Source: Pelotomaculum sp. DTU098 (GTDB lineage: Bacteria > Bacillota > Desulfotomaculia > Desulfotomaculales > Pelotomaculaceae). Taken from it: DNA of 64,000 bases. The notes under the pieces were generated by a model. It was not told the DNA's origin. It worked only from the letters and a program-made list of their open reading frames with translations, and made no database searches. A program made the position numbers and the translations under genes. The stretch lies in contig LFSA01000022.1 in assembly GCA_001512635.1 (NCBI GenBank), positions 17,485 through 81,484 on the forward strand. Direction: 5' to 3'. Below are positions 33,483 to 42,458 of this stretch, in pieces. Position 1 is the stretch's first letter; every line of letters begins with the position of its first letter.

Positions 33483-35090
33483 TTATAAGAATGCCATCTT
33501 GTTCAAAGGTTGCGGCACACCACTGCCAATTCCCTGGAAGGTGAAATAAAGTGACACAGCGTCATCCGTTACATAATACCAGGTTGGATAATAAAGCGGC
33601 AAGCAGGGCATTTCCCGGGCATAAACTTCCTGGATCCGGTTGACCAGCTCCCTGCGCCTGTCCTGGTCCATCTCCTTCATTTGCTGCTCCAGGAGGAGAT
33701 TCAGCTCTTCGTTCTGGTTGAATCTGGCGCTGTTGAAGCCCTTGCCGGAAATCATCCTGTTTAAAAACTCAGGATCACCACCCATTCCGCCGTGGCCACT
33801 GAGAGCCAGATCAAATTTCCATTCATTGACCCGGCTATCCAGGGTTTTGGCCTCCAGGCCGCGCAGATTAATCTTAATTCCGGCATTTTCCAGCATTTCT
33901 TTAATCATTTCTCCCTCGCGCTCGCCCGGGGAACCCGGTACGCCGGAACCCCCGCTGCTGATTAGAAGTTCAAGCTCCAGCGTCTGTCCGTCTTTTTCAA
34001 AGTAATTCCCGTTTTTTACATATCCCAGGCTGGTGAGGATTTCCTCGGCTTTATCCGGATCGTAGGGATATTCTGCGGCAACTGCCGGGTTAAACCAGGA
34101 ACTGTCCGGGGGAACCAGGCCGGGACTGCCTTCCAGGCCATAACCCCGCTGACAGGTTGTTACCAGTGCCCGGCGGTCGATGGCATAGGCCAGCGCACGG
34201 CGGAATTCCACATTGTTCAGGGGCGCTTTCTGGTGGTTAATCATCAATTTGGCCACCCAGTCATGGCTGCTGGTTAATTCTCTAAAATCCTCCTTTTTTA
34301 ATTCGCCTGCTACCTCAGGGGGCACCTGGGACAAGTTGACCTGCTTCTGCCTTAGAGCGGCAGCGGACATTTCATTGCTGACCTTGACAAATTTCAACTG
34401 TCTGGTTTTCGGTTCTCCCTGGTAGTACTGGCTGTTGGCTTCATACAGGTAGGTCCCCTGTTCTTTATTATAGTCAGTCAATTTAAAGGGCCCGGTACCA
34501 ATCAGGGCTTCTTTTTGCAAGAACTGTCTGGGGTCTCCCACTTCCTTCCAGATATGCTCGGGCAGGATTGGAACCGTTCCCGCGATATATTCCAGAAACG
34601 GGGCGTAAGGCTTGTCTAAATATAATTTGACTGTTAAATCGTCAACAGCTTCAGCTTTTTGAACTACGTACAGGTTAACCCATTCGTAGTTGTGTTCTTT
34701 CAGGTAATCTATGGTGAACACAACATCTTTTGCCGTAAATGGTTTACCGTCGTGCCATGTAACTTGGTCTTGCAGCTTAAACAGATAGGCGTTTTCTTCT
34801 TTTAAAAACTCCCAGCTTTTTGCCAGCGCCGGTATGTTACCCTGGCTGTCCTTCCAAAGCAGGGTATCGAAAATAAGGCTCATCCTAACGTAACCAGGAC
34901 CACGTAAATAATGGGTGAAGGGAGATGGGAAGCCCCAATCCCCGGTGGGATCGGCTATCGTATATGGTTGATCCTGCAGCCCGGCGGCCTCCTCTTCCCT
35001 TTGGTTGTTACCGCAGCCTGTCAAGGCCGGAATCAGTAGAGACATCATCAACAAGGCGAGCAATAATGGCTTGGTAAAAAATATACGCAT
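33483..35090 (-). CDS. Oligopeptide/nickel-type substrate-binding lipoprotein
   Basis: A 535-residue class C binding protein. The signal peptide ends in the lipobox LTGC (Cys at about residue 26). The SBP_bac_5 body has the characteristic WHDGKPFTAKDVVFTIDYL, GTGPFKLTDY and NNVEFRRALAYAIDRRAL. It is the first gene of the operon and defines the transporter, which would import short peptides or nickel/metal chelates. The Trp/Arg residues that distinguish NikA cannot be placed without alignment. Confidence 0.9.
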   Translation of the reverse strand: MRIFFTKPLLLALLMMSLLIPALTGCGNNQREEEAAGLQDQPYTIADPTGDWGFPSPFTHYLRGPGYVRMSLIFDTLLWKDSQGNIPALAKSWEFLKEENAYLFKLQDQVTWHDGKPFTAKDVVFTIDYLKEHNYEWVNLYVVQKAEAVDDLTVKLYLDKPYAPFLEYIAGTVPILPEHIWKEVGDPRQFLQKEALIGTGPFKLTDYNKEQGTYLYEANSQYYQGEPKTRQLKFVKVSNEMSAAALRQKQVNLSQVPPEVAGELKKEDFRELTSSHDWVAKLMINHQKAPLNNVEFRRALAYAIDRRALVTTCQRGYGLEGSPGLVPPDSSWFNPAVAAEYPYDPDKAEEILTSLGYVKNGNYFEKDGQTLELELLISSGGSGVPGSPGEREGEMIKEMLENAGIKINLRGLEAKTLDSRVNEWKFDLALSGHGGMGGDPEFLNRMISGKGFNSARFNQNEELNLLLEQQMKEMDQDRRRELVNRIQEVYAREMPCLPLYYPTWYYVTDDAVSLYFTFQGIGSGVPQPLNKMAFL

Positions 35091-35688
35091 CGAATCAGAC
35101 CTCTCAATGATATTTAGGGTTATTATTTTAGGTTACAAAGCTTGCCGGAAATAGCATAATAGAAGCCATGTAAGCCTGTCTTTAGATAGAGTTTTGCGAT
35201 AATTAGGAACACTGTTTACAAGGTTAGCCTTGATGCATCAACCGCTTACATAAAATAAACCACGAAGTTTAACCTGATTACTATCAGGTATAGTTAACCT
35301 CCGTGGTTTTGTTCGTGATCTGAATTGTGACCGTACTCTTCTTTTAAGATAGTGCGAATCCGTTCGCACATATTCAGGTGCTGTAAGAAAATGTTTAACC
35401 AGACATTGGTATTATAGAATTAGCGGGATTGGTAAGTGCACAGCAGGCCTGCAATAATCCGTATTACGCATCCTGTATGAATAAACTTTAGAAGGGACAG
35501 CTACAGCTGTCCATTAACTAATTAAATTTTATAATTGTGACAATCGTCTGTCAATAGAAATGACGAAAGTCATAAAACAAGAAAGGTTCTACAAAACTGC
35601 TGGAAAACTTCATTTACACAGGGAAGCAAAAGGTTAGTGCCGAAAAGCAGAAAAAGCTCCTTAATTCTGGTTAATTGTTAAAAGGGTA
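35091..35688. other. Intergenic region between two minus-strand operons
   Basis: About 600 AT-rich bases with no gene. It must contain the promoter of the peptide/nickel-type operon near 35100-35200. The only striking structure is the nested hairpin at 35257-35309, listed separately. Confidence 0.4.
35257..35309 (-). terminator. Nested hairpin, probable terminator
   Basis: AAACCACG (35257-35264) pairs with CGTGGTTT (35302-35309), and inside it ACCTGA (35272-35277) pairs with TCAGGT (35284-35289). On the minus strand the stem is followed by ATTTTATG, so it may end the sirtuin operon. Confidence 0.5.
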
Positions 35689-36171
35689 TCAGGCGGGACC
35701 CACCACTGAAGACATATGACCGCACCATTCCGCTGTTTCGCGGAACAAGTCCAGCAGCAGGTAGCGGTACAGGGAACCGGCAACGGCTTTAATTTCTTCC
35801 GTTATGGTAGGCTGGTCGCCGAAGCAGTATGCTTCCCAGTCGGGTTCTCCAATTTTTCCTTCCAGTGTACTGCCGATGGTAATAACCAGCCCTGATTTTC
35901 CGGCAAAGCAGTAGCGGTTATAAATTTCGGAGATATCCTCCGGAAAGGGGATTTCCTGCTCGCTGAGAATGACCAGGATCCTGGGGAAGAGCTGTTTTAT
36001 TTCAGCCCAGGCCAGTTGACCCTGTTCCGGCCAATGACGCCGGAGAACAAGATCCAGCCGCTGCCCGGGGTCTTGCTTTAGTCCCGGCTCAACTATTTGG
36101 AAACCTGCATCCTGCCAGACCCTCAGGTCCTCTTCAGGGCAGTTGGAGGCTTCTATAATAAATCTTCGCAA
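35689..36171 (-). CDS. Protein of unknown function linked to sirtuin
   Basis: A 160-residue soluble protein with mixed alpha/beta character and no motif I recognise. The N-terminal FIIEASNCPEEDLRVWQDAGFQIVEPGLK looks like a Rossmann-type first unit; several Trp residues follow. It begins 16 bases after the sirtuin stop on the same strand, so the two are co-transcribed. It could be a sirtuin substrate or partner; that is inference from position only. Confidence 0.65.
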   Translation of the reverse strand: MRRFIIEASNCPEEDLRVWQDAGFQIVEPGLKQDPGQRLDLVLRRHWPEQGQLAWAEIKQLFPRILVILSEQEIPFPEDISEIYNRYCFAGKSGLVITIGSTLEGKIGEPDWEAYCFGDQPTITEEIKAVAGSLYRYLLLDLFRETAEWCGHMSSVVGPA

Positions 36172-36187
36172 AGCAGATCACCTCGAA

Positions 36188-37033
36188 TCAGTCTATAGCC
36201 GATTCTCTCTGGACAAAGGCGTCAATAAGGCGAAGCCCTTCCAGCGCGCCGCAGGCAAGGGAGAAGTGTGGAGGTGCAATATAAGGCTCACGGGGATTAA
36301 TCCGGAATACCGTGGCCTGGAAAGAGCTTCCCAGATGTTCGCTGAGCCTGCGAATGGTTGGAACAGCTGTACCGGCTCCCGTTTCGATCACCACAAGGGG
36401 GTTTCGGCTGTGGAGCTTTAGAAATGATTTAAAATTTCTTTCCTGCCGCCAGGAACGGCTGCTGTTCCAGGAAAAATCTCCGAACATGAGGATGTTGGGG
36501 CGGGCCACCGCACCACATTGGGGGCATTTTGGTATATGTTCGGCCCGCATGTTTTCCAGGTTAACCGGGATGGTTTCAGTTAAAGACCAGATGTCCCCCG
36601 TGCAAGGCCGGATGCATTGAAGGTAACTGATGGAGCCGTGTATTTCATAGATCTTTTCTTCGGCAAAGCCCGCTTTTTGAAAATGGCCGTCTACATTTGA
36701 TGTAACCACAAAATAATCCAGGTTGAAGCGTTCAATCCACTGTCGCAACAGGTAAAATCCCTCATGGGGATGGGTGTTGCGGTACAGGTTGGCGCGGTGT
36801 CCGTAGAAGCCCCAGCCAAAAGCCGGGTCCCGGCTAAAATGAACCGGGTTGGCGGCCTCGTAAAAACTGAGGCCCAATCGTTCATACAACGGGTAGGCCT
36901 TCCAGAAACCCTTATCGCCCCGGAAGTCGGGCAGGCCTGAGTCTACTCCCATGCCGGCACCGGCGGTAATGATCAGGGCCTGGGCGCTCTTTAACTTTTG
37001 GGCGGCAATTTTAGAGGCTTTTTGCAGGTCCAT
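36188..37033 (-). CDS. Sir2-family NAD-dependent protein deacylase
   Basis: A 281-residue sirtuin. NAD-binding motif GAGMGVDSGLPDFRG (residues about 25-39), TSNVDGHFQKAGF with the Asn/Asp pair, catalytic His in EIHGS, and the later IETGAGTAVPTIR are all present. Zinc ligands are CIRPC (C-x3-C rather than the usual C-x2-C) and CPQC, followed by ARPNILMFGD. It should remove acetyl or other acyl groups from lysines using NAD. It is the first gene of a two-gene operon. Confidence 0.9.
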   Translation of the reverse strand: MDLQKASKIAAQKLKSAQALIITAGAGMGVDSGLPDFRGDKGFWKAYPLYERLGLSFYEAANPVHFSRDPAFGWGFYGHRANLYRNTHPHEGFYLLRQWIERFNLDYFVVTSNVDGHFQKAGFAEEKIYEIHGSISYLQCIRPCTGDIWSLTETIPVNLENMRAEHIPKCPQCGAVARPNILMFGDFSWNSSRSWRQERNFKSFLKLHSRNPLVVIETGAGTAVPTIRRLSEHLGSSFQATVFRINPREPYIAPPHFSLACGALEGLRLIDAFVQRESAID

Positions 37034-37277
37034 AGATCTCTCCTGGCAATGCCTGATAACCAGGCTTAATAAATCCTGGTTTAATGATACATTTTATTGT
37101 TCTTAATTACAAGAACCGGTATTACCTGTAAAATAATTTTATTTATTATGCTGGCTGGTGTTTCAAAGGGCCTGTAAAGGTGATATAATAGTAAGGCCTG
37201 CAAAAGATCGATGAACATCTCCTTTCCAGGGTTGGTATATCGTCCATGCAGAGTATTAAGAGAAAGGAGATGTTTTG

Positions 37278-37601
37278 ATGTTTACAAGCAAGTTTTTACA
37301 ATGTAAAGACTGTGGACAGGAGTTTGAGTTTACCCCGGGAGAACAGCAGTTCTATGCTGAAAAGGGCTTTACCAATGAGCCTTCCAGATGTCCTTCCTGC
37401 AGAAGGGCGCGCAAAAACAGCCGCAACCGTGAACTTGGTGGCGGATACGCCGGGCAGGGATATCGCCAGCAAAGCCGGCCAATGTATGAAACCACCTGTG
37501 ACGGGTGCGGCCAAGTGGCGAGGGTTCCTTTCCAACCGGACGGCTCCAAGCCGGTTTATTGCAGTGAATGCTACCGCGCCAGCCGGCGCTATGCTCAGTA
37601 G
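37278..37601 (+). CDS. Two-zinc-ribbon protein (zf-trcl / CxxC type)
   Basis: A 107-residue protein. The N-terminal zinc ribbon has CKDCGQEFEFTPGEQQFYAEKGF then CPSCRRAR, the known probable zinc-binding domain of small bacterial proteins. After a Gly/Arg/Gln linker comes a second ribbon, CDGCGQVARVPF then YCSECY. The linker and basic tail suggest nucleic-acid or ribosome binding, but no function is known. AAAGGAG 8 bases before the ATG at 37278 fixes the start. It is monocistronic with its own terminator. Confidence 0.85.
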   Translation: MFTSKFLQCKDCGQEFEFTPGEQQFYAEKGFTNEPSRCPSCRRARKNSRNRELGGGYAGQGYRQQSRPMYETTCDGCGQVARVPFQPDGSKPVYCSECYRASRRYAQ

Positions 37602-37641
37602 AATATATAAAATGAAGAACAAAGAGAACTAAAGTTTAAAG

Positions 37642-37666
37642 AGAGCTGTCGCGGCAGCTCTTTTTT
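37642..37666 (+). terminator. Rho-independent terminator
   Basis: AGAGCTG (37642-37648) pairs with CAGCTCT (37655-37661), followed by TTTTT. It closes the zinc-ribbon gene. Confidence 0.85.
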
Positions 37667-37668
37667 AA

Positions 37669-38053
37669 ATCCAACCATATTTTATGAGCTTAAGTCTTAA
37701 TCTATCGTTAAAAAATGAGTTAGGGCAACCAGATTTTTAGGATATTGTTAAAATATCTATGTTTGCCAATAGGAAAGCTTTTAACACAATAATGGGTATT
37801 GATGATGATTTAATGAAATAAACAGGAAAATAGCAGGATTTATTGAACTGTGTGGAGAAAAATATTGAAATAAAACCAGGATAAACTGGCCGGGAGCTCT
37901 AATAAAGGTAAAGAATCGTAGTTTTTATATGTACATACCTATAATGTTAAAAATCAGACTGGTTTCTGGTTTTAAGTAGAATAAAGCTCTAGACAAAGAC
38001 CGGGCATTATAATAATGCCCGGTTAATCAATAAAAAAAGATTTGGGTTGGATT
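37669..38053 (+). other. AT-rich leader region of the amino-acid-type ABC operon
   Basis: About 385 bases, distinctly AT-rich compared with its surroundings, with no gene. It ends in a strong hairpin just upstream of the binding-protein gene. No riboswitch family is recognised. Confidence 0.4.
37999..38023 (+). promoter_or_regulatory. 11-bp hairpin directly before the ABC operon
   Basis: ACCGGGCATTA (37999-38009) and TAATGCCCGGT (38013-38023) form a perfect stem with a 3-base loop, 30 bases before the start codon. AATCAATAAAAAAAG follows rather than a T-run. It could be an operator, an RNA control hairpin or a weak attenuator. Confidence 0.55.
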
Positions 38054-38878
38054 ATGGGTAAATTTAGATTAAGAAAACTGGTGGTAAAAGAGGTCTTCCT
38101 CTTACTATTTCTTTGTTTAATGTTTACAGGCTGCGCTAAAAACCAGCGGGAGCCTCTTACAGCAGACAATCTGACAGGCAGGAAAGTGGGAGTAATGATA
38201 GGGTACAGTTCTGATTATATCCTGTCACAGCCTCAATACGGTTTGGATATATACAGATATGATTACTATTCGGATATGACCCTGGCCTTAAGATTTAACC
38301 GTGTTGACGCAATTGCCACGGAAATGGATGAAGCTTATGTATTTTGCCGTATGCAGCCTGAATTTGAGATCGGTCTTGTAGTCGAGGAACAACTGGAGTA
38401 CGCCTACCTGTTTAGTGCAGACAGGCCCGAGTTACTGGAACAATTTAACCAGTTTATCCGTGATTTTAGAGAAACAGAGGAATATGCCGATATTTTAAGA
38501 CGTGTGGAGGCTTCGGCAGATGCACCTTTTCAGGCTAAAAAGGTTGAAAATACAGTCACAACGGATAGGGTGCTGAAGGTTGCTGCCTATGACGGGTGGG
38601 AGCCCATTTCCTACATCAATAACTTAACTGGGGAATGGGAAGGCGGCGACGTGGAGCTTATTACTCATTTTGCCAACAGCCTGGGGGCGAAGCTGGAATT
38701 GATAGACATGAGCTGGGACCAGATGGTGATTGAATTGACCACTGGCCTGGTCGATCTACTGCTAAGTCCCGAGTCTCTCTTAATGGCAAAGGACCTGGAA
38801 ATGAGCGGAAACATAGTCATGTCCGACTGGGTATTTTTAAAGGACATTGTCCTCATTGTGAATAAGGAGGAGAATTAA
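38054..38878 (+). CDS. Circularly permuted amino-acid-type substrate-binding lipoprotein
   Basis: About 274 residues with a signal peptide and lipobox (FTGC). The SBP_bac_3 fold is present, but in the wrong order. The mature protein begins with what is normally lobe 2 (LTGRKVGVMIGYSSDYIL, then VDAIATEMDEAY) and the return strand and helix (FNQFIRDFRETEEYADIL). It then continues with the normal N-terminal lobe (LKVAAYDGWEPISYIN, GGDVELITHFANSLGAKL, GLVDLLLSPESL) and stops at the hinge. ATG 38054 is preferred over TTG 38042. Its stop overlaps the permease ATG. Confidence 0.8.
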   Translation: MGKFRLRKLVVKEVFLLLFLCLMFTGCAKNQREPLTADNLTGRKVGVMIGYSSDYILSQPQYGLDIYRYDYYSDMTLALRFNRVDAIATEMDEAYVFCRMQPEFEIGLVVEEQLEYAYLFSADRPELLEQFNQFIRDFRETEEYADILRRVEASADAPFQAKKVENTVTTDRVLKVAAYDGWEPISYINNLTGEWEGGDVELITHFANSLGAKLELIDMSWDQMVIELTTGLVDLLLSPESLLMAKDLEMSGNIVMSDWVFLKDIVLIVNKEEN

Positions 38879-39588
38879 TGGCTGACCTGATCCAGAGCAT
38901 TCAAGGTTCAATATACATAAATCTGATTTATGAAGACAGATATTTGTTCTTGCTCAAAGGCTTTGGCATGACCCTTTACTTAACGTTTCTATCTTTTTTA
39001 CTGGGGACTGTGATCGGGGCCATCTTTTGCAGGTTGAGGTTTTCTAAAATCAGCGCGGTTTCGAAGGCAACTACCTGGCTTAAGACATTTTTCATCAGAC
39101 TGCCCACCCTTGTTTTACTGATCATCTTTGTCTACATGCTCTTTTCAAATTCCAGTTTAGATACAGTTACCCTGGCCATCATAGCCTTTGCCCTGAAAAC
39201 AGGAGCGTATATATCGGATATTATGTACAGCGCCGTTGAAACCGTTGATAAAGGCGAAATAGAGGCAGCCAGGACACTGGGAATGTCAAGTTTTATGGCC
39301 TTTCGACTGGTTGTGCTGCCCCAGGCAATCAAAAATGCCTTGCCCGTATACAAGAATCAACTGATTATTACCATGCAGGAAACTTCACTGGTCGGCTTTC
39401 TGGCCATAAATGATCTGACCAGGGCCAGCCAGGTTATCACAAGCCGTACCATGGACCCTTACCTGTCGATAATCATCACAGCCGTAGCTTACCTGGTTAT
39501 AGGAGCCCTTTCCGGGTTATTGTTCAAGTTGGTGGAAAGGGAAAGGCATTTACGGCTTGCAGATTTTAAAAAAGAACTGGGAGAATAG
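38878..39588 (+). CDS. Amino-acid-type ABC permease
   Basis: A 236-residue HisM/GlnP-type permease with about five helices. The N-terminal helix is followed by GFGMTLYLTFLSFLLGTVIG and the EAA loop GEIEAARTLGMSSFMAFRLVVLPQAIKNALP. The start overlaps the stop of the binding-protein gene, and the ATPase gene follows 3 bases after the end. A single permease gene implies a homodimer. Confidence 0.9.
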   Translation: MADLIQSIQGSIYINLIYEDRYLFLLKGFGMTLYLTFLSFLLGTVIGAIFCRLRFSKISAVSKATTWLKTFFIRLPTLVLLIIFVYMLFSNSSLDTVTLAIIAFALKTGAYISDIMYSAVETVDKGEIEAARTLGMSSFMAFRLVVLPQAIKNALPVYKNQLIITMQETSLVGFLAINDLTRASQVITSRTMDPYLSIIITAVAYLVIGALSGLLFKLVERERHLRLADFKKELGE

Positions 39589-39591
39589 GTA

Positions 39592-40677
39592 ATGATTTCC
39601 ATAAGAAATTTATCTAAAAGTTATGGTGATAATCTTATTTTCAAGGACATCAACGTAGACATTGAAGATGGCGAGGTAGTGGCCGTAATAGGACCGTCAG
39701 GTTGCGGTAAAAGTACCTTTATTCGCTGTATCAATCTCCTGGAGCAACCTGATTCAGGTCAAATATTCATCGGAGATCAGGAGATTACAAAAAAAGGGGC
39801 GGACCTTGATTCCATTCGCAGGAAACTGGGCATGGTTTTTCAATCCTTTAGCCTGTTTTCCCACTTAACTGTACTGGAGAATGTTATTCTAGCCCCGGTG
39901 CATGTATTAAAAATGAATCGTAAACAGGCAGTGCGGGAAGCCCTTGAATATCTGGAGTTGGTCGGCATAGCCAACCGTGCCGATCACCTGCCTGACCAGC
40001 TTTCCGGCGGGCAGAAGCAAAGGGTTGCCATTGCCCGTTGCCTGGCCATGCATCCTGAAGTGATTCTCTTTGACGAGCCCACATCTGCCCTGGACCCGAC
40101 AATGGTGGACGAGGTGCTGTCGGTAATCCGCAAGCTGGTTAGAAAAGGTTTAACCTGTGTAATCGTCACACATGAAATGAATTTTGCCAGGAATATTGCT
40201 ACTAAGGTATTATACATGGATGAGCAGGGGATTTACGAAAGCGGTACCCCGTCAGAAATTTTTGATCATCCAAAAAAAGAAAAAACTAAAATATTCATTA
40301 ATAAATTGAAGGTATTTACCGGTGAATATGCTTTGGCAGAAATTGATTTTTATGAAGTCATGAAGCAAGTTACTGAGTATTGCTTAAAATATGATATGAG
40401 TAAGCGGGAAACGAACAAGATTAATCTTATTTGCGAGGAATATGTGACATATCTTATGAAGCGCAAGGTATCCGGCGAAATGTTAACCATATCCGTTAGG
40501 TATAACGAAAACGACAACTCAAAGGAAATCATGTTTAAAGATAATTTCCCCCCTGAGAACCACCTTGAGAGCGAAAATTTTGATGAACTGAGCGCAACGC
40601 TGATCAGAGGCATGGCCAGCTCCGTGGCTTACCGCAGAGTTGCTGGACAAAACGTATTGGAGCTGAAGTTGAAATAG
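39592..40677 (+). CDS. Amino-acid-type ABC ATPase fused to an HATPase-like domain
   Basis: A 361-residue protein. Residues 1-240 are an ordinary polar amino-acid ATPase: GPSGCGKST, LSGGQKQR, ILFDEPTSALDP and the switch His in VTHEM. Such ATPases usually stop near residue 245. Here 120 more residues follow (about 40310-40674). Their order of elements (INLICEEYVTYLM, then LTISVRYNENDNSKEIMFKD, then LSATLIRGMASSVAYRRVAGQNVLELKL) mirrors the C-terminal HATPase domain of the phosphatase at 1184-3007. The N-box Asn and G-box Gly residues look lost. It is probably a regulatory domain without catalysis. Confidence 0.88.
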   Translation: MISIRNLSKSYGDNLIFKDINVDIEDGEVVAVIGPSGCGKSTFIRCINLLEQPDSGQIFIGDQEITKKGADLDSIRRKLGMVFQSFSLFSHLTVLENVILAPVHVLKMNRKQAVREALEYLELVGIANRADHLPDQLSGGQKQRVAIARCLAMHPEVILFDEPTSALDPTMVDEVLSVIRKLVRKGLTCVIVTHEMNFARNIATKVLYMDEQGIYESGTPSEIFDHPKKEKTKIFINKLKVFTGEYALAEIDFYEVMKQVTEYCLKYDMSKRETNKINLICEEYVTYLMKRKVSGEMLTISVRYNENDNSKEIMFKDNFPPENHLESENFDELSATLIRGMASSVAYRRVAGQNVLELKLK

Positions 40678-40781
40678 CTTTTCACATGCTATTCTGATTT
40701 AAGATCTTTCTGGGTTACTGATCCGGTGGTCCCGGGAAGGCGGGATTTTTGCCGGTTGACAAGCAATTTTATGTTAGGAGC

Positions 40782-40809
40782 CCGTGGGGGAGTTGCCCCG
40801 CGGTTTTTT
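40782..40809 (+). terminator. Rho-independent terminator of the amino-acid-type ABC operon
   Basis: CCGTGGGG (40782-40789) pairs with CCCCGCGG (40796-40803, one mismatch), followed by TTTTTT. It lies about 105 bases after the ATPase stop. Confidence 0.8.
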
Positions 40810-40967
40810 CGTCTATATGGACCAGGTCTAAAACTCTGTTTTACATTTAAAGGCCAAATGACAGTTTTTAGGTCAGCGTGGGGAAAATTAACGTGCCTGC
40901 CGGCGACAGGCAGCGGATAGCAAATGCGAGCGCAGGTGTTGCCAAGCTACCAGCCGGCAGCATTATA

Positions 40968-42377
40968 TTACCGGGTGTTAGATTTGACTGGAACCCGCCG
41001 CCGGGAAATCAGGCTGAACAAAACCAGGGTCAGCAGGCTGGCCAGGAGACCTGGGTAGAGGGGATCAATTCCTTCCGGATAGAGGAAGTGCCAGGCCAGG
41101 TTGGCCGCCGGTCCGGCCAGGGCTGCCATGGTTCCGGCAAGCGGAGACACGGCCCTGGGGAAGAACATTGCCCCCAGCAGGGGAAACAGGGTTGTGCACC
41201 CCCGCAGCCCCATGGATAAGAAACTCCAGCCCAGGATCAGGGACTTGAGGTTGCCGGCTACGAAAAAAACGCTTGATCCGCTAACAAGCAGGATCAAAAG
41301 ACGTTGTACAGTCAGTATTTCCCGGCTCCCGGCGCCGGACCGGATAAAACGCTTGTAGATGTCCTTGGTCAGCATGGTGGAAACCCCAAGGGTCAGGCCC
41401 GCCCAGGTTCCGATAACAGCAACCAGGAGGGTTGCCAGCACAACGCCGGCCAGGAAGGGCGGCAGGTAATTCATAACGAAAACTGGCAAAACCTGCTGGG
41501 AAGGAGTACCAGGAAAACTTGAGCGCATGAACAGGCCGACAAGAATTCCTCCTATGCCAACGGGAGGGATCAGGAAAGCGGAAAGAAGTGCCCCCGTCCT
41601 GGCTTTGGACAGGCTCCGGGCGGAATATACGGCCTGGATGTAGGTCTGGGTTGAGAGGACTCCTACCAGGAGTGAAAACCCTGCCGCAAGATCCACCTGG
41701 ACACCCCTCCCGAACAAGGAAAACCAGGGGTAGGCCGGGAATGATTCTCTCAGGCCGGGCCAACCTCCTATCATCTGGTAGGCCAGCACACCGCAGGCCA
41801 GGGTAGCCAGATAGAGCAGGCCAAGTTTGGCGACTCCCACAAGACCTGTGCCCCAGACTCCCCCGAAAAAAACATAGGCCAGAACCAGGCAGACTCCAAT
41901 TAGAGCGGCTGTGACAGGACTAATACGGAATATGGAGGTAAGCAGTGCCACTGCCGACAGTCCCTGGGCGATAATGTTCAGGTAAATGCCTGCCGAGGAG
42001 AAAACACTGGCAATGGGTCCGATCCTTTCCCCGTAGATACTGACCAGGTATTGGGGTGCCGTTTCCAGGGCGCTTTCGTGCAGGCGGCGGGCCAGCCCAA
42101 GTGCAAGGACGGCGCAGGCCAGCCCCGCCCCCAGGGTAAACCACCAGGCGCACAGGCCGTATTGGAAGGCCAGCTGAGCCGTGCCGATGGTTGAAGAGCC
42201 GCCTACAAGGGTTCCCATGATCGTTCCGGCCACCACTGTGGCGCCTGCCCTGCGGCCGCCCACTGAAAAATCCAGGGCTGATTTGACCATGCGCCCTGCA
42301 TAGATCCCCACAACTGTAACTGCGCAAAGCGTAACGACGATTCCTGCAATATGGCCGGATGTGAGTGCCGGTAACAT
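40968..42377 (-). CDS. Sodium/solute symporter (SSF family)
   Basis: A 469-residue membrane protein with 12-13 helices and the SSF pattern: FSVGGRRAG after helix 1, then GTLVGGSSTIGTAQLAF, then FGGVWGTGLVGVAKLG and ILLVSG in later helices. The family uses sodium to import solutes such as proline, pantothenate or carboxylates; the cargo is not evident. It is the last gene of a minus-strand unit behind an ABC importer, with an 81-base gap. Confidence 0.88.
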   Translation of the reverse strand: MLPALTSGHIAGIVVTLCAVTVVGIYAGRMVKSALDFSVGGRRAGATVVAGTIMGTLVGGSSTIGTAQLAFQYGLCAWWFTLGAGLACAVLALGLARRLHESALETAPQYLVSIYGERIGPIASVFSSAGIYLNIIAQGLSAVALLTSIFRISPVTAALIGVCLVLAYVFFGGVWGTGLVGVAKLGLLYLATLACGVLAYQMIGGWPGLRESFPAYPWFSLFGRGVQVDLAAGFSLLVGVLSTQTYIQAVYSARSLSKARTGALLSAFLIPPVGIGGILVGLFMRSSFPGTPSQQVLPVFVMNYLPPFLAGVVLATLLVAVIGTWAGLTLGVSTMLTKDIYKRFIRSGAGSREILTVQRLLILLVSGSSVFFVAGNLKSLILGWSFLSMGLRGCTTLFPLLGAMFFPRAVSPLAGTMAALAGPAANLAWHFLYPEGIDPLYPGLLASLLTLVLFSLISRRRVPVKSNTR

Positions 42378-42458
42378 GGTGAGACCTTCTCTCTTGATGA
42401 AGTAGCATACTGTGCGGGCGTCTTTTGTCCATGTTGTTCCTGGCGAAAAGGTGCCTTC

